Assembly (NCBI RefSeq): GCF_019218285.1
Contig: NZ_JAHUZG010000003.1
Coordinates: 744,001-808,000 of the forward strand
DNA: 64,000 nucleotides
Source of the DNA: Antarctobacter sediminis
Lineage (GTDB): Bacteria > Pseudomonadota > Alphaproteobacteria > Rhodobacterales > Rhodobacteraceae
Reading direction: 5' to 3'
Shown here: positions 17,798-26,209 of the stretch, one piece after another
Layout: each line of letters begins with the position of its first letter
Position numbering within the stretch: the stretch's first letter is position 1
Position numbers and translations under genes: made by a program
Notes under the pieces: model-generated
The model's database searches: none
The model's input: only the letters and a program-made list of their open reading frames with translations
What the model was told of the DNA's origin: nothing

Positions 17798-18710
17798 CGC
17801 CGGGCGCTCCTGTCCCGCCGGGAACCGGGGGCGCACCGGCGTCGGGCAGCGCCTCGGGCAGGATCAGCGATGAGGGCGCATCGACCTTGCGCGCGCCGTG
17901 GTCACGCAGCACGCGCAGGAACTCCAGTTGCTCGTAATCGGCGGCCAGCCGGACCCGCAGCCGCCCGCCCGGATCCTGCGCCACTTGTCCGATCAAAAGA
18001 CCCGGGGGGAAAACCTCGCCGTCGCCAGTTGTCACGATCCGGTCGCCGGGACGGACCAGATCGGGGTTCTCCAGAAAGTCGATGGGCGGGGCCGAGCTGT
18101 TGTCGCCAGCGATGATTGCCCGCTGACCCGAGGGCTGGATTTCGGCGGGGATGCGGCTGGTCGCGTCGGTCAACAGGATCACGCGGCTGGTGTTGGCGCC
18201 CACACCCGACACACGGCCGACAAGGCCGATACCGTCCATGGTGGCCCAGCCGTCGACGATGCCATCGCGCGAGCCCACGTTGATCAGCACCGACTGGCGA
18301 AAAGGCGACCCGGAATCCGCCAGTACAACGGCGGTGATATAGGTCAGACGCGGATCCAGCCGCACGTTGTTGAGATCCCGCAGACGCGCGTTTTCCTGTT
18401 CCAGTTGCAGGGCCGCCTCGCGCCAGGCTGTCATCTTGCGCAACTCGCGGCGCAATTCCTCGTTCTGTTCATATAGGCGCTGATAGCTCTGGAAATCGCG
18501 GATCAGGCGCACCGAGGCCGTGACCGGCGACATGGCCCAGTCCATGCGCGGCACCACCGCATCGACCACCTGCGCGCGGAACCGTTCCACGCGTGGGCTG
18601 TCGATGCGCCAGAGAAGGAAGATCCCGAACAGTACCAGCGCAAGGACGACCAAAAGCAGCCGCTTGAGCGGGCCGGTAAAATCGTCAGATGCATTGCGGT
18701 CGCTGGCCAA
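17790..18710 (-). CDS. mreC: Rod-shape-determining protein MreC
   Basis: The 306-residue protein has an N-terminal transmembrane helix (LLLVVLALVLFGIFLLW, about residues 17-33), a short coiled coil rich in Glu/Leu/Arg (about 70-105), then the periplasmic beta-rich MreC core. Conserved patches include VGSRDGIVDGWATMDGIGLVGRV and RIVTTGDGEVFPPGLLIG. The best start is an unusual TTG at 18710 with GAGGGA about 5 nt upstream; no ATG occurs before the membrane segment. The C-terminus ends in a Pro/Gly-rich tail overlapping mreD. Confidence 0.93.
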   Translation of the reverse strand: MASDRNASDDFTGPLKRLLLVVLALVLFGIFLLWRIDSPRVERFRAQVVDAVVPRMDWAMSPVTASVRLIRDFQSYQRLYEQNEELRRELRKMTAWREAALQLEQENARLRDLNNVRLDPRLTYITAVVLADSGSPFRQSVLINVGSRDGIVDGWATMDGIGLVGRVSGVGANTSRVILLTDATSRIPAEIQPSGQRAIIAGDNSSAPPIDFLENPDLVRPGDRIVTTGDGEVFPPGLLIGQVAQDPGGRLRVRLAADYEQLEFLRVLRDHGARKVDAPSSLILPEALPDAGAPPVPGGTGAPGDG

Positions 18711-18812
18711 TGATCCCTCACGTCGGGTTTGCCGGATAATACTGAAGGCCCCGGCTCAGGTACAGCGGGCGCTTGGCGGGGCGCGCAAAGCGCCACCTGC
18801 CGTTGCCGGGTC

Positions 18813-20151
<1,339 letters not shown>

Positions 20152-20556
20152 ATGAAGCGACTTTTCACCACGATCCTTGCCTGCCTTGTGGCAAGCCAGG
20201 CCATCGCGGATTCCTGCTGGGATCACAACGGATCCGTCATGCGTCTGACGGCGCAGGGCAACAACCGCTGGTTCTGGTATGAAACCACGCCGCACAACTG
20301 GCAGTACCCGGCAGGTGTCACGCCCGGTACGCTGTTGTTCAACGGCGCAAAAAGCGGCGAATGGTACAGCGGCACAGCGCGGCGTTTCTCGCGGTCCTGC
20401 CCGGGCAGCCCGCTGGAATACTATGTCGAAGGACCGGTGTTGCAGAATCCGCTGCGCGTTCAGATCACCGGACAGTATCAGGTGCACAACAACTGTAATC
20501 CAACCGGCCAGTGGCGCACGGATACGCTTGTTTTCACCTACATGTACAATTGCTGA
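20152..20556 (+). CDS. Small exported protein of unknown function
   Basis: The 134-residue product starts with a clear signal peptide (basic MKR, hydrophobic LFTTILACLVASQ, cleavage probably after AIA). The mature part of about 115 residues has five cysteines (one just after the cleavage site, one near the middle, the others towards the end) and many aromatic residues. Motifs include CWDHNGSVMRL and TLLFNGAKSGEWYSGTARRFS. It resembles unnamed periplasmic proteins I associate with Alphaproteobacteria, but no function is known to me. The cysteines suggest disulfide stabilisation. The ribosome site is weak. Confidence 0.7.
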   Translation: MKRLFTTILACLVASQAIADSCWDHNGSVMRLTAQGNNRWFWYETTPHNWQYPAGVTPGTLLFNGAKSGEWYSGTARRFSRSCPGSPLEYYVEGPVLQNPLRVQITGQYQVHNNCNPTGQWRTDTLVFTYMYNC

Positions 20557-20696
20557 CCCATAGTCGCCGCGGTCTCGGGGGATAGTCTCTGCCGGGGCCC
20601 GGTGGCCCGGGCAGGAACCCAGAACAGGCCGCGCAACAGTCAATCTTTCGCCGGATTTGCCCGCTAGCCCAAAGGGCGACGGACAGGCGGAGGCAG

Positions 20697-21500
20697 ATGA
20701 TGCAAAGCGATCAGGAGATCTTGCGACAATTGCGCCCGGCGCGACCGCCGCGCCGACGCAACGGGGCGATACGCCTTGGAGTCTACCTCTGCGCCGCTTT
20801 GGGCGTGGCGGGGCTTGGCCTTGCGGCGCTGGTGAGCCTCGCGCCATCGGAGCGCGGGCAGCCGTCTCAACCTCTGCAACTGACCGCGCCTGCCGAGGAC
20901 ACAAGGGCGCCGGGTCTGTTGGCGCAATTGGCAGCGGTGGCTGGCGACGCACGCATCCCGGAGCCCGCAGGATATACGCCCGTCAATGCGCCGAACGCCA
21001 AACCGGCCAGAGTTCAGGTGCAATCCCCGGCACCGTCCGTGCATGTGCCGCGCTTTTCGACGCAAGGGATGGACCGCGATGACAAGCTGACCCTCGCCAT
21101 GCAGCTTTCTGCACGCGGGTTGACGCCGAAAATGATGAAGCTGCACCATGACGGACTGTCGCCCGGCGCGCGGGAGGAATGGATCGCGATGCGGGACGGC
21201 AAATTGCCCGCTGATCACCCGGCCTATGCGCTGCGCCAGCAAGAAATTGCGCGGGATCTGAACCCGGGCAGTTGCCTGCAACTGGCGTCGCGGGACATTT
21301 ATTGCGGCGACACCGCGGATCGCATCCGGGTCGCGCTGGACCTGCGCCGACAGGTGGTTGCCGGGCCTTCCGTCGACGAGACCGAAAAATTGCGCGCCAG
21401 ACCCGTGGTGAACCGCCCCGGAGAGCCCCCTCAGGCGCACCGCCGCCACGGTTCGGAAACCTGCGGCGGCGTTGAGTTCTGCCGCGTCGTCGCGGATTGA
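20697..21500 (+). CDS. Hypothetical membrane-anchored protein
   Basis: The 267-residue product has an N-terminal cytoplasmic, Arg-rich stretch (about 25 residues), one transmembrane helix (LGVYLCAALGVAGLGLAALV, about 27-46) and a Pro/Ala-rich periplasmic linker. A more conserved-looking core follows at about residues 120-225 (DDKLTLAMQLSARGLTPKMM, CLQLASRDIYCGD with two cysteines). The ATG follows GGAGG at 7 nt. Long open frames also exist on the opposite strand here, as is usual at this GC content. The anchor topology and ribosome site favour the plus strand. No family was recognised. Confidence 0.55.
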   Translation: MMQSDQEILRQLRPARPPRRRNGAIRLGVYLCAALGVAGLGLAALVSLAPSERGQPSQPLQLTAPAEDTRAPGLLAQLAAVAGDARIPEPAGYTPVNAPNAKPARVQVQSPAPSVHVPRFSTQGMDRDDKLTLAMQLSARGLTPKMMKLHHDGLSPGAREEWIAMRDGKLPADHPAYALRQQEIARDLNPGSCLQLASRDIYCGDTADRIRVALDLRRQVVAGPSVDETEKLRARPVVNRPGEPPQAHRRHGSETCGGVEFCRVVAD

Positions 21501-21712
21501 CACCGCCCCGGGGCAAGCCCGGCAAACTCCGTGAAATCGCTGATCGCGGGTACTTTGACCGCATGGCGTCATGCCCGTTTGTGCGCCTGACTGGCACGAC
21601 GACGGTTTTGGCAAGGTGCGGCGTCGTTTTCCCCACATGACCGGTCGGGCGCGCGCGGCGCAACCCCGCCCGGCGCGCTATGCAGTCAGGAAAGTTCACG
21701 GAGAGTCGCGTC

Positions 21713-24220
21713 ATGAAAACCCATGTCAAAGCCCTGGTCGTCGGTGGTGGCGCCGTCGGCACCTCGATTGCCTATCACCTGGCCAAGGCGGGCTGGGACG
21801 ATGTCATGCTGATCGAACGCGACCAGCTGACCGCCGGGTCCACCTGGCATGCGGCGGGCCTGCTGCCGCTGTTCAACATGTCCTACGCGACAACCCATAT
21901 CCACAAGTACTCGGTCGATTTCTACAAGACGCTGGAAGAGGAAACCGGCCTGAACGCCGGCTTTGCCGTCGTCGGCAACCTGCGCATGGCACAGACGCAG
22001 GAACGCATGGACGAATACATGCTCTATGCCTCGACCGCCGAAACCTGCGACGTGAAATACGAATGGCTGACGCCGGACCAGATCAAGGAACGCTGGCCGC
22101 TGATCGAAACCTCGGACCTGAAAGGGGCGATCTATCACACCGAGGACGGCTATATTAACCCCGCCGACGTGACGCAGGCGATGGCCAAGGGCGCGCGCCA
22201 GCGCGGCGTGGACATCGTGCAAAAGCTTCAGGCCGATGCGTTCAACTGGACCGGCACCCATTGGGAAGTCACCTGCACCAAGATGGTCGAGAAGGGCGGC
22301 AACCTCGTCGAAAGCGACGAACAGGTCGTCATCACCGCAGAACATGTCGTGACCGCATCGGGCAACCATGCGCAGCGCACCGCAAAGCTCTTGGGTATCA
22401 AGATGCCCGCGATCCCGGTGGAACACACCTTCATCGTCATGGACAAGGACCCTGAGCTGGTCAAATGGCGCGAGGCAGGCAACCCCGAACACCCGGTCGT
22501 CCGCGACGCCGACAAGGAATCCTACGCGCGTGAGGAACGCGGCGGCTGGATCCTTGGCATCTACGAACACGGTGCGCCTGCGCGGTTCGAATACGGCGTG
22601 CCGGACAGCTTCCGCGCCGACCTCTTCCCGCTGGATCTGGATCGCATCGCCGAACAATACATGGCCATGACCGAACGCGTGCCCTCCTGTGCCGAAAGCG
22701 GCCTCAAGGACGATTTCAACGGTCCGATCTGCTACACGCCGGACGGCAACCCGCTGGTCGGCCCGGCGCCGGGCCTGCGCAACATGTGGCTGGCAGAGGG
22801 CTTTTCCTTTGGCATCACCGCCGCGGGCGGCACCGGCTATTACCTCGCCCAGATGATGGTGAATGGCGAGGCCGAGATCGACATGGCCTCGCTGGACCCG
22901 AAACGCTACTCGTCCAACTGGATGACGACCGAGTTCGCGGCCCGCAAGAACGAGGAATGCTACGAACACGTCTACATCCTGCACCACCCGGACGAAGAAC
23001 GCGAAGCCTGCCGCCCGCTGCGCACCGCCCCGGCTTATGACCGGCAAAAGGCGCGGGGAGCGCAGTTCGGTTTCGTCAACGGCTGGGAACGGCCCAACTA
23101 TTACGGCCCGCTGGATGCCCCCGCCAATTTCGACCACGACGCGCGCAGCTTCCGGCGCGGCGGCTGGTGGCAATATGCTGTGGACGAGGCCAGGGCGATC
23201 CGCCAAGGCGTGGGCCTGATCGACGCCTCGGCCTTTACCAAACACATCGTCGAAGGTCCGGGGGCGACACGGTTCCTCGACTGGTTCACCTGCAACAAGC
23301 TGCCTAAGGTCGGCCGCATCAACCTGACCTACGCGCTGACCGTCAACGGCACCACGCGGACCGAATACACCATCGTCCGCCTGGCCGAGGACAAGTACTA
23401 CCTCGTCTCCGCCGGGGCCTGGACCGAATATGACAGCGACTTCCTGCGCAAGGCGATCGAGGACAAGATCCCCGAGTTCGGCTGGATCTCCTGCCACGAT
23501 GTCACGACCCAATGGGGTGTCTTCGCCATCGCGGGGCCGAAATCCCGCGACGTGCTCAAGGAAATCGTCAAGGACGCCGACCCGGAAACCGTGCTGGGCA
23601 ACAAGCGTTTCCCATGGCTGTCGATGCGCAACATCGAACTGGGCATGGTGCCCACCATGGCGATCCGTGTGGCCTACACCGGCGAGCTTGGCTGGGAACT
23701 GCACCACCCGATCGAGATGCAGAACAACCTCTGGGATCAGCTCATGGTCGCGGGCGAAAAACACGGTATGAAACTGGTCGGCGCCCGGGCGCAGAACTGG
23801 CTGCGTCAGGAAAAATCCTACCGTGCCTTTGGCAACGAACTGGGCCGCGACGCCACCCCGCTCGAGGCCGATCTGCCGCGCTTTGTCGACCTGTCCAAGG
23901 ATTTCCACGGCAAGGCCAGACTGGAAGAAACCGGCGTGCGCTCCAAATGCGTGACCCTGCTGATCGACGGCCCGTCGGATGCCGATCCCTGGGGGCGCGA
24001 GGTGCTCTACACGCAGGACGGCACCCGCGTCGGTCGCCTGACCTCCGGCGGCTACTCGGTCCATTTCGGAAAGTCCATCGGCATGGGCTATGTCACCCCC
24101 GAACGGGCGGTCGAAGGCACGGTTCTCAAGGTCAAGATGCTCGACCAACTCTGGGACGCGACCGTCACCTGCGACAGCCCCTACGACCCAAGGAACGAGG
24201 TCATCCGCGTGGACGGCTGA
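21713..24220 (+). CDS. FAD-dependent dimethylglycine/sarcosine dehydrogenase-like protein with GcvT domain
   Basis: The product is 835 residues. The N-terminal DAO-type flavin domain begins with the dinucleotide loop VVGGGAVGTSIAYHL and contains GSTWHAAGLLP, the covalent-flavin-type histidine segment seen in dimethylglycine and sarcosine dehydrogenases. The C-terminal half (from about residue 430) is a folate-binding GcvT/aminomethyltransferase domain with ELGWELH and SVHFGKSIGMGYV. Such two-domain enzymes demethylate N-methylated glycines and pass the C1 unit to tetrahydrofolate. The ATG at 21713 is chosen over one 33 nt upstream because of domain alignment. The substrate (glycine-betaine breakdown product or related amine) is inferred from family only. 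Confidence 0.88.
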   Translation: MKTHVKALVVGGGAVGTSIAYHLAKAGWDDVMLIERDQLTAGSTWHAAGLLPLFNMSYATTHIHKYSVDFYKTLEEETGLNAGFAVVGNLRMAQTQERMDEYMLYASTAETCDVKYEWLTPDQIKERWPLIETSDLKGAIYHTEDGYINPADVTQAMAKGARQRGVDIVQKLQADAFNWTGTHWEVTCTKMVEKGGNLVESDEQVVITAEHVVTASGNHAQRTAKLLGIKMPAIPVEHTFIVMDKDPELVKWREAGNPEHPVVRDADKESYAREERGGWILGIYEHGAPARFEYGVPDSFRADLFPLDLDRIAEQYMAMTERVPSCAESGLKDDFNGPICYTPDGNPLVGPAPGLRNMWLAEGFSFGITAAGGTGYYLAQMMVNGEAEIDMASLDPKRYSSNWMTTEFAARKNEECYEHVYILHHPDEEREACRPLRTAPAYDRQKARGAQFGFVNGWERPNYYGPLDAPANFDHDARSFRRGGWWQYAVDEARAIRQGVGLIDASAFTKHIVEGPGATRFLDWFTCNKLPKVGRINLTYALTVNGTTRTEYTIVRLAEDKYYLVSAGAWTEYDSDFLRKAIEDKIPEFGWISCHDVTTQWGVFAIAGPKSRDVLKEIVKDADPETVLGNKRFPWLSMRNIELGMVPTMAIRVAYTGELGWELHHPIEMQNNLWDQLMVAGEKHGMKLVGARAQNWLRQEKSYRAFGNELGRDATPLEADLPRFVDLSKDFHGKARLEETGVRSKCVTLLIDGPSDADPWGREVLYTQDGTRVGRLTSGGYSVHFGKSIGMGYVTPERAVEGTVLKVKMLDQLWDATVTCDSPYDPRNEVIRVDG

Positions 24221-24263
24221 ACCTCGGTTCAGGCCATACGACAGCCCGACCTCAAAACCAGAC

Positions 24264-24289
24264 GGGGCGCCCCGATACGGCGCCCCTTT
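24264..24289 (+). terminator. Rho-independent terminator after the GcvT-domain dehydrogenase
   Basis: An 8-bp perfect stem (GGGGCGCC with GGCGCCCC) with a 7-nt loop and a TTT tail lies about 44 nt past the stop codon. Confidence 0.7.
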
Positions 24290-24365
24290 CACATGAACGC
24301 CCCCTTCTTTCCCTGCCGCTCTCACCTTGCGCCGAACGTAGGGCCAATTATGTTGACCTGAAACA

Positions 24366-24387
24366 GGGCGCAAACCGCGCCCTTTTT
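24366..24387 (+). terminator. Second terminator-like hairpin just upstream of ytoQ
   Basis: A 6-bp GC stem (GGGCGC/GCGCCC) with a 5-nt loop is followed by TTTTT and ends only 18 nt before the ytoQ start codon. It may be a back-up terminator for the preceding gene, or a leader hairpin if ytoQ transcription starts upstream of it. Confidence 0.55.
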
Positions 24388-24404
24388 GATGTGAAGGAGC
24401 GGAC

Positions 24405-24854
24405 ATGGGACTGAACGTCTATCTCTCGGGAGAGATCCACACCGACTGGCGCGAACAGATCATCGAAGGCGCGCAGGGGCTGGACATCACCTTCAATGCG
24501 CCGGTGACGGACCATGCGGCCAGCGATGACTGCGGCGTGGCAATCCTCGGTGAAGAACCCAACAAATACTGGCATGACCACAAGGGCGCGATGGTCAACG
24601 CCATCCGGACCCGCAAGGGGATTGCCGATGCCGATGTCGTGGTGGTCCGCTTTGGCGACAAGTACAAACAGTGGAACGCCGCCTTTGACGCGGGTTATGC
24701 CAGCGCGCTGGGCAAGTCGCTGATCGTCCTGCAACCGCCCGAACATGACCACGCCCTGAAAGAGGTGGATGCCGCCGCGCTGGCCGTGGCCCGCACCCCG
24801 CAAGAGGTGGTGCAGGTGCTGCGTTACGTGCTGACCGGCGCGCTGCCGTCCTGA
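24405..24854 (+). CDS. ytoQ: YtoQ family protein
   Basis: The 149-residue product starts LNVYLSGEIHTDWR and contains VTDHAASDDCGVAILGEE and DADVVVVRFGDKYKQWNAAFDAGYASALGKS. This is the pattern of the YtoQ family, which is related to nucleoside 2-deoxyribosyltransferase-like folds. The biochemical role is not established to my knowledge. AAGGAG precedes the ATG. It appears monocistronic, between the terminator-like hairpin upstream and a convergent GST gene. Confidence 0.85.
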   Translation: MGLNVYLSGEIHTDWREQIIEGAQGLDITFNAPVTDHAASDDCGVAILGEEPNKYWHDHKGAMVNAIRTRKGIADADVVVVRFGDKYKQWNAAFDAGYASALGKSLIVLQPPEHDHALKEVDAAALAVARTPQEVVQVLRYVLTGALPS

Positions 24855-24896
24855 GCCGGCGCGGGGCGGGGGATACCCCGCCCTACGGTCCGATCC

Positions 24897-25598
24897 TTAT
24901 CCCTCGCGCGACGGGACGATCATGCCGCGTTTGACGGCGGGACGGTCAAGGAACCGCTCCAGATAGGCAATCGTGCGCGGGAAATCGGACCAGCCGATGG
25001 TGTCACGCACACCGTAATACTCGGTCGCGTTCAGCCATGGCGCGATGGCGATGTCGGCGATGGAATAGTCGCCCGCGATCCAGTCGCGCTCTGCCAGTTG
25101 TCCTTCGATCACGTTCAACAGGCGGCGCGCCTCGTTGATATAGCGCTGCTTCGGGCGCGGATCTTCGATCTCGGACCCGGCAAACTTGTGGAAATAGCCC
25201 AATTGGCCCAGCATCGGGCCAAGCCCGCCCATCTGGAACATCAGCCACTGGGTGATCTGGTGCTTGTCATGGGCCGAATTGCCCAGCAGCTTGCCGGTTT
25301 TTTCGCCCAGATACAGCAGGATCGCGCCGGATTCGAACAGGGTCAGCGGCCTGCCATCCGGCCCGTTCGGGTCGATAATGGCCGGGATCTTGTTGTTGGG
25401 GTTCAGGCTCAGGAACTCGGCGCTTTTGACATCGGCGTCGTTCAGCGTCACCCGGTGGACCTCGTAGGGCAGGCCCGTTTCTTCCAGCATGATCGACACC
25501 TTGACGCCGTTGGGCGTGGGGAAGGAATACAGTTGCAGGTGGTCGGGGTGCAGCGCCGGCCAGCGGGCCGAGATCGGATGTGCGGCGAGATCGAACAT
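24897..25598 (-). CDS. Glutathione S-transferase, YfcG/YghU-like (Nu class)
   Basis: A 233-residue two-domain GST. The N-terminal thioredoxin-like domain has LYSFPTPNGVKVSIMLEETG and the glutathione-binding segments NPNNKIPAI and LFESGAILLYL (conserved Glu-Ser). The C-terminal helical domain contains the Asp of GDYSIADIAIAPWL (N-capping box). The TPNGVKVS N-terminus is typical of the YfcG/YghU type, which acts as a disulfide-bond oxidoreductase or organic hydroperoxidase with glutathione in the cytosol. Confidence 0.9.
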   Translation of the reverse strand: MFDLAAHPISARWPALHPDHLQLYSFPTPNGVKVSIMLEETGLPYEVHRVTLNDADVKSAEFLSLNPNNKIPAIIDPNGPDGRPLTLFESGAILLYLGEKTGKLLGNSAHDKHQITQWLMFQMGGLGPMLGQLGYFHKFAGSEIEDPRPKQRYINEARRLLNVIEGQLAERDWIAGDYSIADIAIAPWLNATEYYGVRDTIGWSDFPRTIAYLERFLDRPAVKRGMIVPSREG

Positions 25599-25741
25599 GA
25601 AGGAGCCTTTCTTGGGTTCCGGGGAAAGCTGGGCATGTTTTTCCCTGTTTATAAGGGTGGCGCCTGTGCAATTGCGCAGGGATCGTGTGGACAGGGGCGC
25701 AGACCATGCCGGTCGGCGTCATCACAGGGGAGACAAGGGAC

Positions 25742-26176
25742 ATGATTCAGGAATTCAGGGACTTTATCGCCAAGGGCAATGTCATGGACATGGCCGTGGG
25801 CATCATCGTCGGCGCGGCTTTTACCGCGATCGTCAGCTCGCTGGTGGGCGACATCATCAACCCGATCATCGCGCTGTTCACCGGCGGGATCGATTTCTCG
25901 GGCTGGTTCTACGCGCTGGACGGAAACGAATACGCCTCGCTCGAGGCCGCGACCGAGGCTGGCGCCCCGGTCTTTGCCATCGGCAAATTCGTCATGGCCG
26001 TGATCAATTTCCTGATCATCGCTTTTGTCGTCTTCATGTTGGTGAAGATGGTCAACCGCATCAAGGATGCGGCCGCCAAGAAGGAACAAGAGGCCCCCAA
26101 GGAAGAGGCCCCCAAGGGTCCGACCGAGCTGGACCTGCTGGTCGAAATCCGCGACGTGCTGAAGGCGCGGGGCTGA
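25742..26176 (+). CDS. mscL: Large-conductance mechanosensitive channel
   Basis: The 144-residue protein matches MscL in length and motif: [23 protein letters not shown] (here split across the first helix) is the conserved gate-forming TM1, and [18 protein letters not shown] is TM2. The C-terminal cytoplasmic helix is Lys/Glu/Pro-rich. It releases solutes on osmotic downshock. It is convergent with the DUF3141 gene; a GC-rich hairpin spans both ends. Confidence 0.96.
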   Translation: MIQEFRDFIAKGNVMDMAVGIIVGAAFTAIVSSLVGDIINPIIALFTGGIDFSGWFYALDGNEYASLEAATEAGAPVFAIGKFVMAVINFLIIAFVVFMLVKMVNRIKDAAAKKEQEAPKEEAPKGPTELDLLVEIRDVLKARG

Positions 26177-26183
26177 AAAGGGT

Positions 26184-26209
26184 GCGCGCCGGTCAGACCT
26201 CCGGCGCGC
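26184..26209. terminator. Shared hairpin between convergent mscL and DUF3141 genes
   Basis: A 9-bp perfect GC stem (GCGCGCCGG/CCGGCGCGC) has an 8-nt loop, and the stop codon of the minus-strand gene lies within the hairpin. The tail is poor in T, so termination efficiency is uncertain. Confidence 0.45.

Noticed and set aside
21686-24406. Very long open frame on the minus strand (about 900 codons) opposite the GcvT-domain dehydrogenase
   Set aside because: It is a GC-driven shadow; composition is His/Gly/Asp/Arg-rich without domains, and the plus-strand gene has clear motifs along its length.
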